This document shows positions 17,443 to 27,615 of a DNA stretch of 64,000 nucleotides, piece after piece (position 1 is the first letter of the stretch; each line of letters begins with the position of its first letter). A program made the translations under genes and the position numbers. This stretch comes from Ralstonia soli (GTDB lineage Bacteria; Pseudomonadota; Gammaproteobacteria; Burkholderiales; Burkholderiaceae): the NCBI RefSeq assembly GCF_023955655.1, contig NZ_JAMXHT010000004.1, positions 496,001 to 560,000 on the forward strand. The letters are read 5' to 3'. A model generated the notes under the pieces. It did no database searches. It was not told the origin of the DNA and saw nothing but the letters and a program-made list of their open reading frames with translations.

Positions 17443-18568
17443 GCAACTCGCGTGCGATGTGGCCATCATCGGGGGCGGCATCATGGGCAGCGCCACGGCC
17501 CTGTTCCTGCGGCGGCGCGGGTTGACCGTCACCTTGCTCGAACGCGACCTGTGCGGCTCGCGCTCCAGCGGCGTCAATTTTGGCGGCGTACGGCGCCAAG
17601 GGCGCGCCGTCGAACAGTTGCCACTGGCGCAGCGTTCGCACGAGCTTTGGGCGCGACTGACCGAGTTGATCGGCACCGAGGCGGAATACGAGCGCAGCGG
17701 GCACTTCAAGATCGCCCGGAGCGTGGCGGACATGGAATCCCTGGCCAGCTATGCGGAGCGCAGCCAGAGCTTTGGACTGGGGTTGCAACTCATCGAGGGC
17801 CGAGCTGCACTGCAGAAGTATTTTCCGATGGGCGGCGACCAGGTCGTCGGCGGCTCGCTGTGCCCGGAAGACGGGCAGGCCAATCCGCGCCTGCTGTCCC
17901 CTGCCTTTGCCCGCGCCGCGCAGGCTGCCGGCGCCGATGTGCGCGAACATGCGCCGGTGCAATCGGTCGAGCACGATGGCGCGCGCTTCATCATCCATGC
18001 ACGTCAACATGACCGGGATCTGGAGGTCAAAGCCCCCACGCTGGTCAACTGCGCCGGCGCTTGGGCTGCGCAGTTTGCCGCGCAATGGGGCGAGCCTGTA
18101 CCCATGTTCACCATCCCGCCCACCATGGGCGTGACCGAGCCGCTGCCGTTCTTCCTGCCCTGGAGCCTGGGCGTGGAAGGCGGCGGCATTTACTGCCGCC
18201 AAGTGCGGCGCGGCAATGTGGTGTTCGGCGGCGGGCGCGGCTACGTGCTCGACGACCAGCGCGCGCGCTCGTCGCACGTGGCCATCCTGCGCCAGTTGCC
18301 GCAACTGGCCGCCCTGCTGCCGCAACTCAAGTCAGCCCACATCATCCGTACGTGGAGCGGTACGGAGGGCAATCTGCCCGACGACCAACCCGTGATCGGC
18401 CCCAGTGCCCGACGCCCCGGCCTGTTCCATGCCTTCGGCTTTGCCGGCGCCGGATTTCAGCTGGGGCCCGGCGTGGGCGACGTCATGGCCGAGCTGATCG
18501 CCGAAGGCCGCACCACCACGCCGATCGAGTCTTTTTCCATCCAACGCTTTCTGCCACCCGCAGCTTGA
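17435..18568 (+). CDS. Substrate-oxidising FAD subunit (DAO family, HcnC/OoxB-like); probable pipecolate dehydrogenase
   Basis: A 377-residue D-amino-acid-oxidase-fold flavoprotein. The FAD motif is VAIIGGGIMGSATALFLRRR at about residues 9-28. The C-terminal FAD contact is GLFHAFGFAGAGFQLGPGVG, typical of glycine oxidase/HcnC/sarcosine dehydrogenase relatives. It begins 8 bases inside the preceding gene. The family oxidises secondary or primary amines to imines. Because the operon ends with an AmaB-type aldehyde dehydrogenase, the probable reaction is pipecolate to 1-piperideine-6-carboxylate. Hydroxyproline, D-lysine or an opine are alternatives. Confidence 0.82.
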   Translation: MREQLACDVAIIGGGIMGSATALFLRRRGLTVTLLERDLCGSRSSGVNFGGVRRQGRAVEQLPLAQRSHELWARLTELIGTEAEYERSGHFKIARSVADMESLASYAERSQSFGLGLQLIEGRAALQKYFPMGGDQVVGGSLCPEDGQANPRLLSPAFARAAQAAGADVREHAPVQSVEHDGARFIIHARQHDRDLEVKAPTLVNCAGAWAAQFAAQWGEPVPMFTIPPTMGVTEPLPFFLPWSLGVEGGGIYCRQVRRGNVVFGGGRGYVLDDQRARSSHVAILRQLPQLAALLPQLKSAHIIRTWSGTEGNLPDDQPVIGPSARRPGLFHAFGFAGAGFQLGPGVGDVMAELIAEGRTTTPIESFSIQRFLPPAA

Positions 18569-18594
18569 TGCACTTGATGCCCCAGGAGACCACC

Positions 18595-19650
18595 ATGCTT
18601 GTGAAACACGCAAAAACCTCGTTCATTGCAGCCGCTGCCGGTGCTGCGTTGCTTGCCGCAGGCACCACCCACGCCGAAACCAAGACGCTCTACATCGGCA
18701 TGAACGGCGGCAACATGGAGCGCACCTACACGCAGTTCGTGTTCCCGCCGTTCGAGAAGGCCAACAACGTCAAGGTGGTCGTGGTGCCCGGCACCTCGAC
18801 CGACATCCTCGCCAAGGCCCAGGCAACCAAAGGCAAAGCGCAGATGCACGTGATGACGCTGGACGACGGCGTCATGTTCCGCGCCATCGGCATGGGGCTG
18901 TGCGACAAGCTCAAGCCCTCGGCCAACCTGTCATCCGTGCCGGCCATTGCCCACCTCAAGGGGGACTACGCGGTGGGCCTGTCGATGGGGCTGACTGGGC
19001 TGGCCTACAGCACCAAGATCTTTGCCGACAAGGGCTGGACGCCGCCCACCTCGTGGGGTGACCTGGCCGACCCGAAGTACAAGGGCAAGGTGGTCGTGCA
19101 ATCCATGCCGGCCTCGTCGTTCGGCCTGGACGCCTTCCTGATGTTCAACCGACTGAAGGGTGGCACGGAAAAGAACGTCGACCCGGCGTTCAAGGCATGG
19201 CCCACCACCATCGGCCCGAACGTGGTCGAGTACATCCCCAACTCGTCGAAGGTGGTGGAGATGATGCAGGCGGGCGATGCGGCGCTGTTCCCCTACACGC
19301 TCACGCAGGTGGAGTTGATGAAATCCAAGGGCATTCCCATGGAATTCGTCGCGCCCAAGGAAGGCGCTGTCGTTCTGCTCACGGCACAGTGCGTGCTGGC
19401 CAACAACCCGGATGCCGATCTGGCGCAGAAGCTGGCGGACTACCTGATCAGCCCCGAGGCACAGGCGCTCGCCATGGAAAATGGCTCCTACAATCCAGTC
19501 AACCCGAAGGCCCCGCTCAAGGGCAAGGCGGCAGACGAGCAGAACAAGATGAACGGCATCCTCAAGACGGCCGTTGCGTTGGACTGGGACGTCATCAACG
19601 CCGAGCGCCCCGAGTGGAGCAAGCGCTGGAACCGCACCGTCGAGCGTTGA
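18595..19650 (+). CDS. Periplasmic binding protein of ABC importer (PotD-like)
   Basis: A 351-residue extracytoplasmic solute-binding protein. A Sec signal peptide occupies about residues 1-26 (FIAAAAGAALLAAGTTHAET), then KTLYIGMNGGNMERTYTQF begins the mature domain. The family is POPT/PotD-type (PBP domain 2). AGGAGACC before the ATG is a strong ribosome-binding site. It is separated from the other transporter genes by the three dehydrogenase subunits, so transport and oxidation are interleaved in one operon. The ligand is inferred to be pipecolate or a related amino acid. Confidence 0.88.
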   Translation: MLVKHAKTSFIAAAAGAALLAAGTTHAETKTLYIGMNGGNMERTYTQFVFPPFEKANNVKVVVVPGTSTDILAKAQATKGKAQMHVMTLDDGVMFRAIGMGLCDKLKPSANLSSVPAIAHLKGDYAVGLSMGLTGLAYSTKIFADKGWTPPTSWGDLADPKYKGKVVVQSMPASSFGLDAFLMFNRLKGGTEKNVDPAFKAWPTTIGPNVVEYIPNSSKVVEMMQAGDAALFPYTLTQVELMKSKGIPMEFVAPKEGAVVLLTAQCVLANNPDADLAQKLADYLISPEAQALAMENGSYNPVNPKAPLKGKAADEQNKMNGILKTAVALDWDVINAERPEWSKRWNRTVER

Positions 19651-19715
19651 GCGCAGCCGCAACGCAACCGTTTTTTGATTGAATACGAGAGAACAGAGAG
19701 AACAGGATTCGCACC

Positions 19716-21248
<1,533 letters not shown>

Positions 21249-21789
21249 TCACCTGAGACGGCTCGGGCAGCTTGCTTGGCCGCCCGGGCATGCCGACCTC
21301 TGCTCCCAGCTTTTTCATGTAAGCCGCGGCTGCCATCTGCGACGGGCCCTGGCCCGCTAGGTTGACGTTGTTTGCGTTCCACGCCGAGTGGTGCCAATCT
21401 CTTGCGCTGCTTTTCAAATGCGACCCGATGGCGGTCGCCCGTCAAGTTACAGAGCCAAACCGCACGGGCATGAAGATGTGCTGCTCTCTCAATGCATCGA
21501 CTTCGACATCGGCTGCGCGCCTGATGACCACGGAAGAGACCCGTACCAGCGGATTGCCCCCCCTGCTAATACGCTGCGAGGCACCCACGCGGAATGTCAT
21601 ACGCGCCACCAGACGGAAGCCATCGGCGCGGCGTATGGCGCCGTCTTGGGGCAGCGCGACCATGTCGACCCGCTCACCGGCCTTCATGCGGATCGCGTAA
21701 ATCTTCGGCGTTGGTGAAGACGACACGGCGCCGGGCGAGCACACCGCGCCACCCTGGCGAAGTCGCGGGAGGCGCGCCAGCTCATCCAT
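21249..21789 (-). pseudogene. Interrupted gene of unknown family with one in-frame stop
   Basis: On the minus strand a frame starts at ATG 21789 (MDELARLPRLRQGG) behind a good ribosome-binding site (GAGGGGAAC). It runs 115 codons to a TGA at 21442-21444. The same frame then continues with protein-like sequence (HHSAWNANNVNLAGQGPSQM, AAAAYMKKLGAEVGMPGR) to about 21249 at the end of amaB. The part before the stop includes FRLVARMTFRVGASQ and EQHIFMPVRF. I do not recognise the family. Either a 115-residue protein is made and the rest is decay, or the gene is inactivated by a point mutation. It is the only candidate for the 630-base gap between amaB and the pirin gene. Confidence 0.4.
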
Positions 21790-21882
21790 GATTGTTCCCC
21801 TCATAGAACACAGACGGCACGCCCTAGCACTACTGAGATGGTTTTCGCAGACTTATGATGCCTTCAAGCTTCGGAGGCAATC

Positions 21883-22755
21883 ATGAAATCCGTCCTTTGC
21901 ACCTACAGTCCGCCGCAGCCGCATTGGGTGGGTAACGGTTTCCCTGTCCGCACGCTGTTTTCTTATCAGACACTGGGGCGGCAACTGAGCCCCTTCCTGC
22001 TGCTCGACTACGCCGGCCCGGCAAACTTCACGCCATCGCAACAGCCGCGTGGTGTCGGGCAGCATCCGCACCGTGGCTTCGAGACCGTCACGATCGTGTA
22101 CCAGGGTGAGCTCAAGCATCGTGACTCCACTGGTGCGGGCGGCAGCATCGGGCCTGGCGACGTGCAATGGATGACAGCAGGGGCCGGCATTCTGCACGAA
22201 GAGTTCCACTCGGATACGTTCACCCATCACGGTGGCACACTTGAAATGGTGCAGCTTTGGGTAAACCTACCTGCTCGCCACAAGATGACTGCTCCGCGCT
22301 ACCAGACCCTCCGGAACGCGGACATACCCGCAGTGCAGCTGCCGGGTGATGCCGGTGTCATGCGCTTGATCGCTGGCCAATACGGTGAACACAAGGGGCC
22401 GGCCAACACGTTCACCGATATCGATGTCTGGGACTTGCGCCTGACCGCCGGCAACCGTGCGCTGTTGCCGCTGAAGAGCAGCCATACCGCGGCTGTCGTC
22501 GTCCTGCACGGCACCGTTCTCGTTGGCAACTTGGACGTCGTGCGCTCTGGCCAGTGGGCACTGGCTGGTGCACATGGAGACGACCTCTCGCTCGAGGCCA
22601 GTGTCGACAGCATTGTGCTGGTCCTGAGCGGAGAACCGATCAACGAGCCCATCGTCGGCCATGGCCCCTTTGTCATGAATACCGACGAGGAGATCCGGCA
22701 AGCACTCAATGACTTGCGGCATGGTTTTTTCGGGCGAATCCAGCCAACGTCATAA
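21883..22755 (+). CDS. Pirin family protein (possible quercetinase-like)
   Basis: A 290-residue bicupin. The N-terminal metal site is complete: two His in GQHPHRGFETVT and His-Glu in MTAGAGILHEEFH, the residues that bind iron in pirin and YhhW. Some bacterial pirins open flavonols such as quercetin in vitro; others act in stress responses. GGAGG precedes the ATG at 21883. The nearby LysR gene on the same strand and the aromatic-degradation operon starting 1.3 kb further make a catabolic role possible, but the substrate is unknown. Confidence 0.88.
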   Translation: MKSVLCTYSPPQPHWVGNGFPVRTLFSYQTLGRQLSPFLLLDYAGPANFTPSQQPRGVGQHPHRGFETVTIVYQGELKHRDSTGAGGSIGPGDVQWMTAGAGILHEEFHSDTFTHHGGTLEMVQLWVNLPARHKMTAPRYQTLRNADIPAVQLPGDAGVMRLIAGQYGEHKGPANTFTDIDVWDLRLTAGNRALLPLKSSHTAAVVVLHGTVLVGNLDVVRSGQWALAGAHGDDLSLEASVDSIVLVLSGEPINEPIVGHGPFVMNTDEEIRQALNDLRHGFFGRIQPTS

Positions 22756-22911
22756 CGCTTACGAGGACGCCTCCATGTCCTCCACGCGCTCCCGCGGGGA
22801 TTGCCACTTTTTTTCGCATTTAGGAAAACGACAATGCCGACTCGGCCATTGTCCTCATACACTGCCGCCTCGCATCCGCCCGGCGGAAGCAACGAAATAT
22901 GGAATACCGGC

Positions 22912-23880
22912 ATGCGGCTCAGGACTGAGGAGATCGAAGCGTATCTACGGGTGGTGGAATTCGGCAGCGTCAGCGGTGCCGCACGCGGCATGGCTCTCTC
23001 AAAGTCGGTTGTCAGCAAGCGCATCAGCGATCTGGAACACAGCCTTGGCGCATCTTTGCTGCAGCGCTCCACGCGTAGTGTGCAACCCACCGAAGCGGGC
23101 CGCCATTTCTACGAACAGGCCCGCGCCGCAATGGCCCAGTTGATTCGAGCAGCAGAGAGCCTCTCCGAAACATCACGGCAACTGTGCGGCGAGCTGCGAA
23201 TCTTGGCACCCATGAGCTTCGGCACCCTCTGGTTGTCGCCATTGATCGCCGATTTCGCCAAGGCACACCCTCGACTCCACGTAGCGATGGAACTGGAGGA
23301 CCGACAGGCCGACACTCGCCATGAGCGCTACGATGTTGCCATCCGAGTCGCGAGGCTGGGCGACAGCGCATTAATCGCGCGTCGGCTCGCGGTGAGCCGA
23401 CGCATCGTTTGCTGCAGCCCCGCCTACGCGGAACGTGCCGGATTGCCTGCTGACCTCGACGAACTTCATCACCACGCCTGCCTGTCCTATTCCAACGCTC
23501 TTCCTACTCAGATTTGGGCGTTCCACGGCAAGCCGCACCAGATAGCACCCAGAGTCGTGAGCCCGCGCGGCGTTTTCACTGCCAATAATGGTGAAGTGCT
23601 GCGCGACGCGGCGGTGGCGGGTCACGGCATTGCTGTACTGCCTTTGTTTATCGTCGCAGCCGATCTTGCGGCGGGCCGCCTAATTCAGGCACTTCCTGAA
23701 GAGGAACCGATTGAGGACGGCGTCTTTGCCGTCTATCCACGGTCCGCCTTCACCCTGCAAAAAATCCGCACGCTGGTGGCGTTTTTGCAAGCAGCCATGT
23801 CGCCGCCTCCGTGGGATGTCTCCAATGCAGCCGTCAAGACCTCCGTGCCGCAGCCAGCACTCATGCTGCGGCACGGTTGA
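22912..23880 (+). CDS. LysR-family regulator
   Basis: A 322-residue LysR regulator. The HTH domain (about residues 4-62) reads EAYLRVVEFGSVSGAARGMA, then SKSVVSKRISDLEHSLGASL. The substrate-binding domain follows (about 90-295). The start at 22912 (MRLRTEEIEAYL) is chosen because the open frame upstream to 22801 adds non-family residues. It lies 156 bases after the pirin gene on the same strand and is convergent with the end of the 11-gene minus-strand operon. Its target is not evident; the pirin gene or its own expression are the nearest options. Confidence 0.88.
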   Translation: MRLRTEEIEAYLRVVEFGSVSGAARGMALSKSVVSKRISDLEHSLGASLLQRSTRSVQPTEAGRHFYEQARAAMAQLIRAAESLSETSRQLCGELRILAPMSFGTLWLSPLIADFAKAHPRLHVAMELEDRQADTRHERYDVAIRVARLGDSALIARRLAVSRRIVCCSPAYAERAGLPADLDELHHHACLSYSNALPTQIWAFHGKPHQIAPRVVSPRGVFTANNGEVLRDAAVAGHGIAVLPLFIVAADLAAGRLIQALPEEEPIEDGVFAVYPRSAFTLQKIRTLVAFLQAAMSPPPWDVSNAAVKTSVPQPALMLRHG

Positions 23881-23931
23881 ACCGCGTTTCGGCCTGGACG
23901 CAAGAGATTTCCGAGCGCCACTACGTACGCG

Positions 23932-23963
23932 CCCGCGCCCTAGCGAAGATGCGAGGGCGCGGG
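23932..23963. terminator. GC-rich stem-loop between convergent genes
   Basis: CCCGCGCCCT (23932-23941) and AGGGCGCGGG (23954-23963) are perfect 10-base inverted arms around a 12-base loop. It is placed between the end of the LysR gene (+) and the end of the NTF2-like gene (-). There is no T-run, but position and symmetry suit a bidirectional transcription stop. Confidence 0.5.
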
Positions 23964-24061
23964 TGCCTCACCTGAGCGGCGTTCCGCCAGCCCGCCGCTG
24001 CGCGGCTGGGACCCTACCGCCATCGCCCGCACGTATTCGTCGCTAAGGCTTTACCGACTGC

Positions 24062-24523
24062 TTAAGCTGGCGCGCCCTGCACACTCTCCAAGCGGCCCGC
24101 AAGCCATGGATAGCGTTGCGTATCCGCGCCTTCGTAATCGGGGTCGAGGTAAATATACAAACGCTGAATCCGAAAATCGCGAATCTCGAACACATCGCAC
24201 CAGCGTCCCGCATGTGTCATGCCCGCACGCCATTCGACCCCCGCACGTGTCCGACCATGCGTAGTCGACTCCACAACGACTTTGTCGCCCTGCTGGATCA
24301 CGTTGGCATAGGTGTAGTCGTGGCTGATGTAATCAAACAAGCCGATCAGGTCGGTAAAGAGCGCGCGGATTCGCTCCTTACCCACCGCCACACCCCATTT
24401 CGGAAAATAGACTTCAGCGTGTTCGTCGAACAGATCGAACACATCGCCGCCGCGATCGAGCCGTTTCAGATATTCCAACGCGATGGTCTTGCGTTGTTCG
24501 TCAGTCATTGTGCGGATTTCCAT
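24062..24523 (-). CDS. Nuclear transport factor 2-like (SnoaL-type) protein
   Basis: A 153-residue small NTF2-fold protein beginning MEIRTMTDEQRKTIALEYLK. The cone-barrel features include LFDEHAEVYFPKWG, VVVESTTHGRT and GRWCDVFEIRDFRIQRLYIY. The ATG at 24523 is preceded by AGGAGACACC, which decides the start over a longer frame to 24655. It is the last gene of an 11-gene minus-strand series. In aromatic and steroid clusters such proteins act as isomerases, hydratases or lyases on pathway intermediates; no specific reaction can be assigned here. Confidence 0.8.
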   Translation of the reverse strand: MEIRTMTDEQRKTIALEYLKRLDRGGDVFDLFDEHAEVYFPKWGVAVGKERIRALFTDLIGLFDYISHDYTYANVIQQGDKVVVESTTHGRTRAGVEWRAGMTHAGRWCDVFEIRDFRIQRLYIYLDPDYEGADTQRYPWLAGRLESVQGAPA

Positions 24524-24624
24524 GGTGTCTCCTGAATGAAACGCTTGTCCGCTGACGATCGCCACATCAACGGAAATGAGTGGACCGTGTTTGGGGTAGC
24601 CCCCCCTTCCACGGCAGGGATACT

Positions 24625-25029
24625 TCAATTGTTGCGAGCGCCCGCTGCAATCCACTCGCGGATTGCAGCAATCTGCGCCGGATCCAGCGGTGGGGCGCCA
24701 AGCGGCATGACCGCACCCTGTCCACCGGCCGCGACATGGGTGCCGTCCAGTTTGTGCAGTAGATAACTTGCATCGGGCGACGAAGGTGTCACGCGCGGCA
24801 TTGACGCCTCAGCCGATTGGGCGTTGACGAGGTGGGCGTAACTCACCTTAGGCAGCAGGTTGAGTCCGGCTGGCGCCGCCTCTCCCTGATGACAAGAGAC
24901 GCAGTGCTGCACCAGCAAGGGCCGGATGTCCTTGGCAAAGCTAATGTCATGACTCCAAGCCAGATTGCTCAAGCCTGCCAATAGCACCCCCGCACATGCG
25001 GCACGAAATGCCCGTCCAGTGCACTTCAT
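24625..25029 (-). CDS. Exported monohaem cytochrome c
   Basis: A 134-residue protein with a Sec signal peptide (about residues 1-26, ending LSNLAWSHD). It has one haem-binding motif, CVSCH (about 43-47), in PLLVQHCVSCHQGE. The axial methionine could be in GAVMPLGAP near residue 108, and DPAQIAAIREWIAAG near the end is typical of class I or Paenibacter-type cytochrome domains. The ATG overlaps the stop of the upstream hydrolase-fold gene (ATGA). The gene sits two genes after a Tat-exported flavoprotein, so it may accept electrons from that enzyme in the periplasm. That link is inferred. Confidence 0.85.
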   Translation of the reverse strand: MKCTGRAFRAACAGVLLAGLSNLAWSHDISFAKDIRPLLVQHCVSCHQGEAAPAGLNLLPKVSYAHLVNAQSAEASMPRVTPSSPDASYLLHKLDGTHVAAGGQGAVMPLGAPPLDPAQIAAIREWIAAGARNN

Positions 25030-25721
25030 TCCATTTCCTCCTCAAGAATTGCCCAGCGACCATCTCGGGCTGCGTGAGCCAGTTGTGCGGCGAGCGGTGC
25101 GCAGAGGCTCGCCAGCGCTAGGTCAGCGGCACCGTCCAGCCAGCATGTTTCAACCGAGGCGCCGCGCACGGTCATCTCCCTTGTCGTCGCATCGGCCAGC
25201 ACGTGGTCCACGTCGCCGGCCGGGTCCAGGATCAGCGTCACCGCCACGTCCTGCATCGCGCGCAACGGCGGACGCCAGTCCTTCACTTGCGGCCAGTAAC
25301 CTTCAATGGCGATCACGCGGCCAAACAGTTCTGGCCACACGGCGGCCAGCGCAAGCCCGAGCACGGCCCCTTGGCCAAAGCCGACAATGTCGACGGTCTT
25401 TTCGGTAGAGGCGGCGCTGCAAAGGTGGCCTTGGACGACATCAAGGATGAAACCCTCCAGTTGCCATAGCGAGTCGCCAAAGCCGATCGGCTCGACAGCG
25501 GGCAACGACAGTGCCTGAAACCAGCTGTAGCGCTGCCGATCCGCAGTCCAGGATGACCATCGCCCCGACTTTGGAGCCATCACGCCTCTCCGAGGGCTTG
25601 CTTGCGCGAGGAGCGGCAAGAGTTGCCGATGATCCGCCGCTTCGCCATGCAAAGCCAGAATGAGCGGTTGAGCGGCATCATCGCCTGCCCTATGGTGATA
25701 CTCGAGCGTGTTCTGACGCAT
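25026..25721 (-). CDS. Alpha/beta-hydrolase-fold protein with missing nucleophile
   Basis: A 231-residue protein resembling the phospholipase/carboxylesterase group: ILALHGEAADHRQLLPLLAQ near the start, RYSWFQALSL and VDIVGFGQGAVLGLALA at about 110-126. In active members the elbow is G-F-S-Q-G; here residue 116 is Gly (GFGQG). The acid segment LILDPAGDVDHVL is present, but where a catalytic His is expected the sequence reads CWLDGAADLAL. It therefore appears to lack both Ser and His and may be a non-catalytic binding protein, or have changed function. It lies within the 11-gene operon and overlaps the cytochrome gene by four bases. Confidence 0.72.
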   Translation of the reverse strand: MRQNTLEYHHRAGDDAAQPLILALHGEAADHRQLLPLLAQASPRRGVMAPKSGRWSSWTADRQRYSWFQALSLPAVEPIGFGDSLWQLEGFILDVVQGHLCSAASTEKTVDIVGFGQGAVLGLALAAVWPELFGRVIAIEGYWPQVKDWRPPLRAMQDVAVTLILDPAGDVDHVLADATTREMTVRGASVETCWLDGAADLALASLCAPLAAQLAHAARDGRWAILEEEME

Positions 25722-25745
25722 TCCGATTCCCTCCCGAACTGCGCT

Positions 25746-27536
25746 TCAAGCGAGCTTGACCGCTTCCTGGCTAGCACGAAGGCCGGCGAGATAACCAAAC
25801 GTCATACCGCTGCCCAATGTGCAACCACCCGCCCAGTACGTGTTGTGCGCGGGACTGGCGATACAGTTACCGGCCCCATACAGCCCCGGAATGGGCGAGC
25901 CATCAGCACGCATCACCTGCGCATGAGCATTGATCACCGGGCCGCCATTCGTATCGAGCGTACCGGGCGCAAGGATGATGCAGTAGTACGGGCCCTGCGC
26001 CTGGAGCGGGTATAGAAGCGGATTCTTGCCCGCTTCATCTCCCCAGCGCGTGCCTTTGCGCGGCAAGCCAAAGATCGGCTGGTAGTCGATGTCGTAGGCG
26101 AATTCTCCGCGCTGGAAATCTTCATCGCGGCCTGCCTGTGCAAACGCATTGAAGCGCGCAACGGTTTGGTCCAGTTGCTGCGCAAATATCGGCGCCAAGC
26201 GGATGTTCCCGGTATGGGCAGCCAGTGCGACCAGGCGCGCGTCGATGGCAGCGGCGAGTTCCGCGAGGGTATTGCCCGAGATGACGTACGGTGCGCCGTT
26301 CGGCTTCTCCGGCAGCGGATGATTGCCGCCGTAAAGCTCCGCGGTGCGCTGATCGTAGATCATGAACGTGAGCTGGTTTGGATACTCAGCGTTGTTCGGA
26401 TCGTAATCATGATGCGCGCGCGCACGGTCGTGGTAATTGCGTTTCTCGTTGAAAATGCGCCGGCCGTATTTGTTGACGACAACCATGCTGTCGCCTTGGG
26501 GCTGCCACACATCGTTGGGCACGCTGATGTACTGGATCGCCTCTTCCAGCACGATCTCTGCACGCCAGGCTCCACCCATGTTGCCGAGCTTCGCGCCAAC
26601 GGCGCTCGCGATCGCAATGAAGTCGCCCGTACAGGTCGGCACACCGCAGCCGCCATAGACCGGGCCGCTCTGATACAGATTCAGCAGCTCTCGGTTATAG
26701 GAGTAGCCGCCTGTCGCAAAGATCACGCCTCGCTGAGCGCGTACGGCCACTTGGCCGTCATCGGTGTCGGCCAGCACCCCGACCACTTCGCCTTTCGCGT
26801 TCGTCACCAACTGCGTGACACGATGGCTGGTCAACACGGGAATGCCAAGTTGATCGATCTTTGCCTTGAGTTGCCCCATCAGCTCGCTACCAAAACCGAG
26901 CGTGCCGTCAGCCTTTCTGGCGCCAAGACCGCGGCCGCGTGGTGCCTTGTTTTCGGCGCCGTGTTCGAAGTAATCGGGCAAATCCTGTGCCTCGCCCTCC
27001 GGCAGGATATGGAATCGGCCGACGCGCAACGCACCCGTGGACCTCAGCATGTCGACCATCGGAGAGCCATGGTCGTAGTAGGCAGCAATCAGGTCGTAGA
27101 TGTCCTTTGACACGCCCAACGTCGGCGACTTGGGGTTGTACAGGTGCGGGTACGAATATTTGACGCAATACGCGATGAAGTCCGGCTTCGGATCCGGCAA
27201 CCCTTTCTCCCGCATATGGAAGTTGTCAGGGATCCAGAACATGCCTGCCGACTTCGCCGACGTACCACCAAACACGGGCGACTTCTCCAGCATCACAACC
27301 TGCGCGCCCTGCTTACTTGCCGTCAGCGCTGCCACTGCAGCCGAAGCTCCTCCACCAACGACGATGACATCGGCCTGCTGATGCCAATGCATCTTGGCCG
27401 GTGCGCCGCTCGCGCCGAGCGACAGCATGCCAAGCGTTGTCGCCGTGGCACCTGCGCCGCCCGCGCGCAGAAAATCACGACGCGAAATGCGCGATTTTGG
27501 GTCTTCCAGAAGACTCATTTCTGCTCTCTTACTCAT
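25746..27536 (-). CDS. Tat-exported FAD dehydrogenase (KstD/fumarate-reductase flavoprotein family)
   Basis: A 596-residue flavoprotein. A twin-arginine signal (SRISRRDFLRAGGAGATATT, about residues 16-35) directs export. The FAD fold begins ADVIVVGGGASAAVAALTA (about 54) and closes with GLYGAGNCIASPAHNTYWAG and a glycine-rich TLGSGMTFGYLAG. The family includes 3-ketosteroid delta-1-dehydrogenases, flavocytochrome c fumarate reductases and urocanate reductase. The closing segments look most like the steroid-dehydrogenase branch. Periplasmic location and the nearby cytochrome c suggest electron transfer outside the cytoplasm. The start may be 27536 or the ATG at 27518 (MSLLEDPK). Substrate unknown. 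Confidence 0.8.
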   Translation of the reverse strand: MSKRAEMSLLEDPKSRISRRDFLRAGGAGATATTLGMLSLGASGAPAKMHWHQQADVIVVGGGASAAVAALTASKQGAQVVMLEKSPVFGGTSAKSAGMFWIPDNFHMREKGLPDPKPDFIAYCVKYSYPHLYNPKSPTLGVSKDIYDLIAAYYDHGSPMVDMLRSTGALRVGRFHILPEGEAQDLPDYFEHGAENKAPRGRGLGARKADGTLGFGSELMGQLKAKIDQLGIPVLTSHRVTQLVTNAKGEVVGVLADTDDGQVAVRAQRGVIFATGGYSYNRELLNLYQSGPVYGGCGVPTCTGDFIAIASAVGAKLGNMGGAWRAEIVLEEAIQYISVPNDVWQPQGDSMVVVNKYGRRIFNEKRNYHDRARAHHDYDPNNAEYPNQLTFMIYDQRTAELYGGNHPLPEKPNGAPYVISGNTLAELAAAIDARLVALAAHTGNIRLAPIFAQQLDQTVARFNAFAQAGRDEDFQRGEFAYDIDYQPIFGLPRKGTRWGDEAGKNPLLYPLQAQGPYYCIILAPGTLDTNGGPVINAHAQVMRADGSPIPGLYGAGNCIASPAHNTYWAGGCTLGSGMTFGYLAGLRASQEAVKLA

Positions 27537-27615
27537 TCCGTTTCAGGGAATCAGCGCACTACCGCCATCCGTTCTTTTGCGTCACACCATGGACGGCAGT
27601 GCGGCGGGCGAACAA

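Noticed and set aside
21442-21444. In-frame TGA as a possible selenocysteine codon
   Set aside because: No downstream stem-loop of SECIS type was apparent and the protein is not a known selenoprotein; a nonsense mutation or true stop is simpler.
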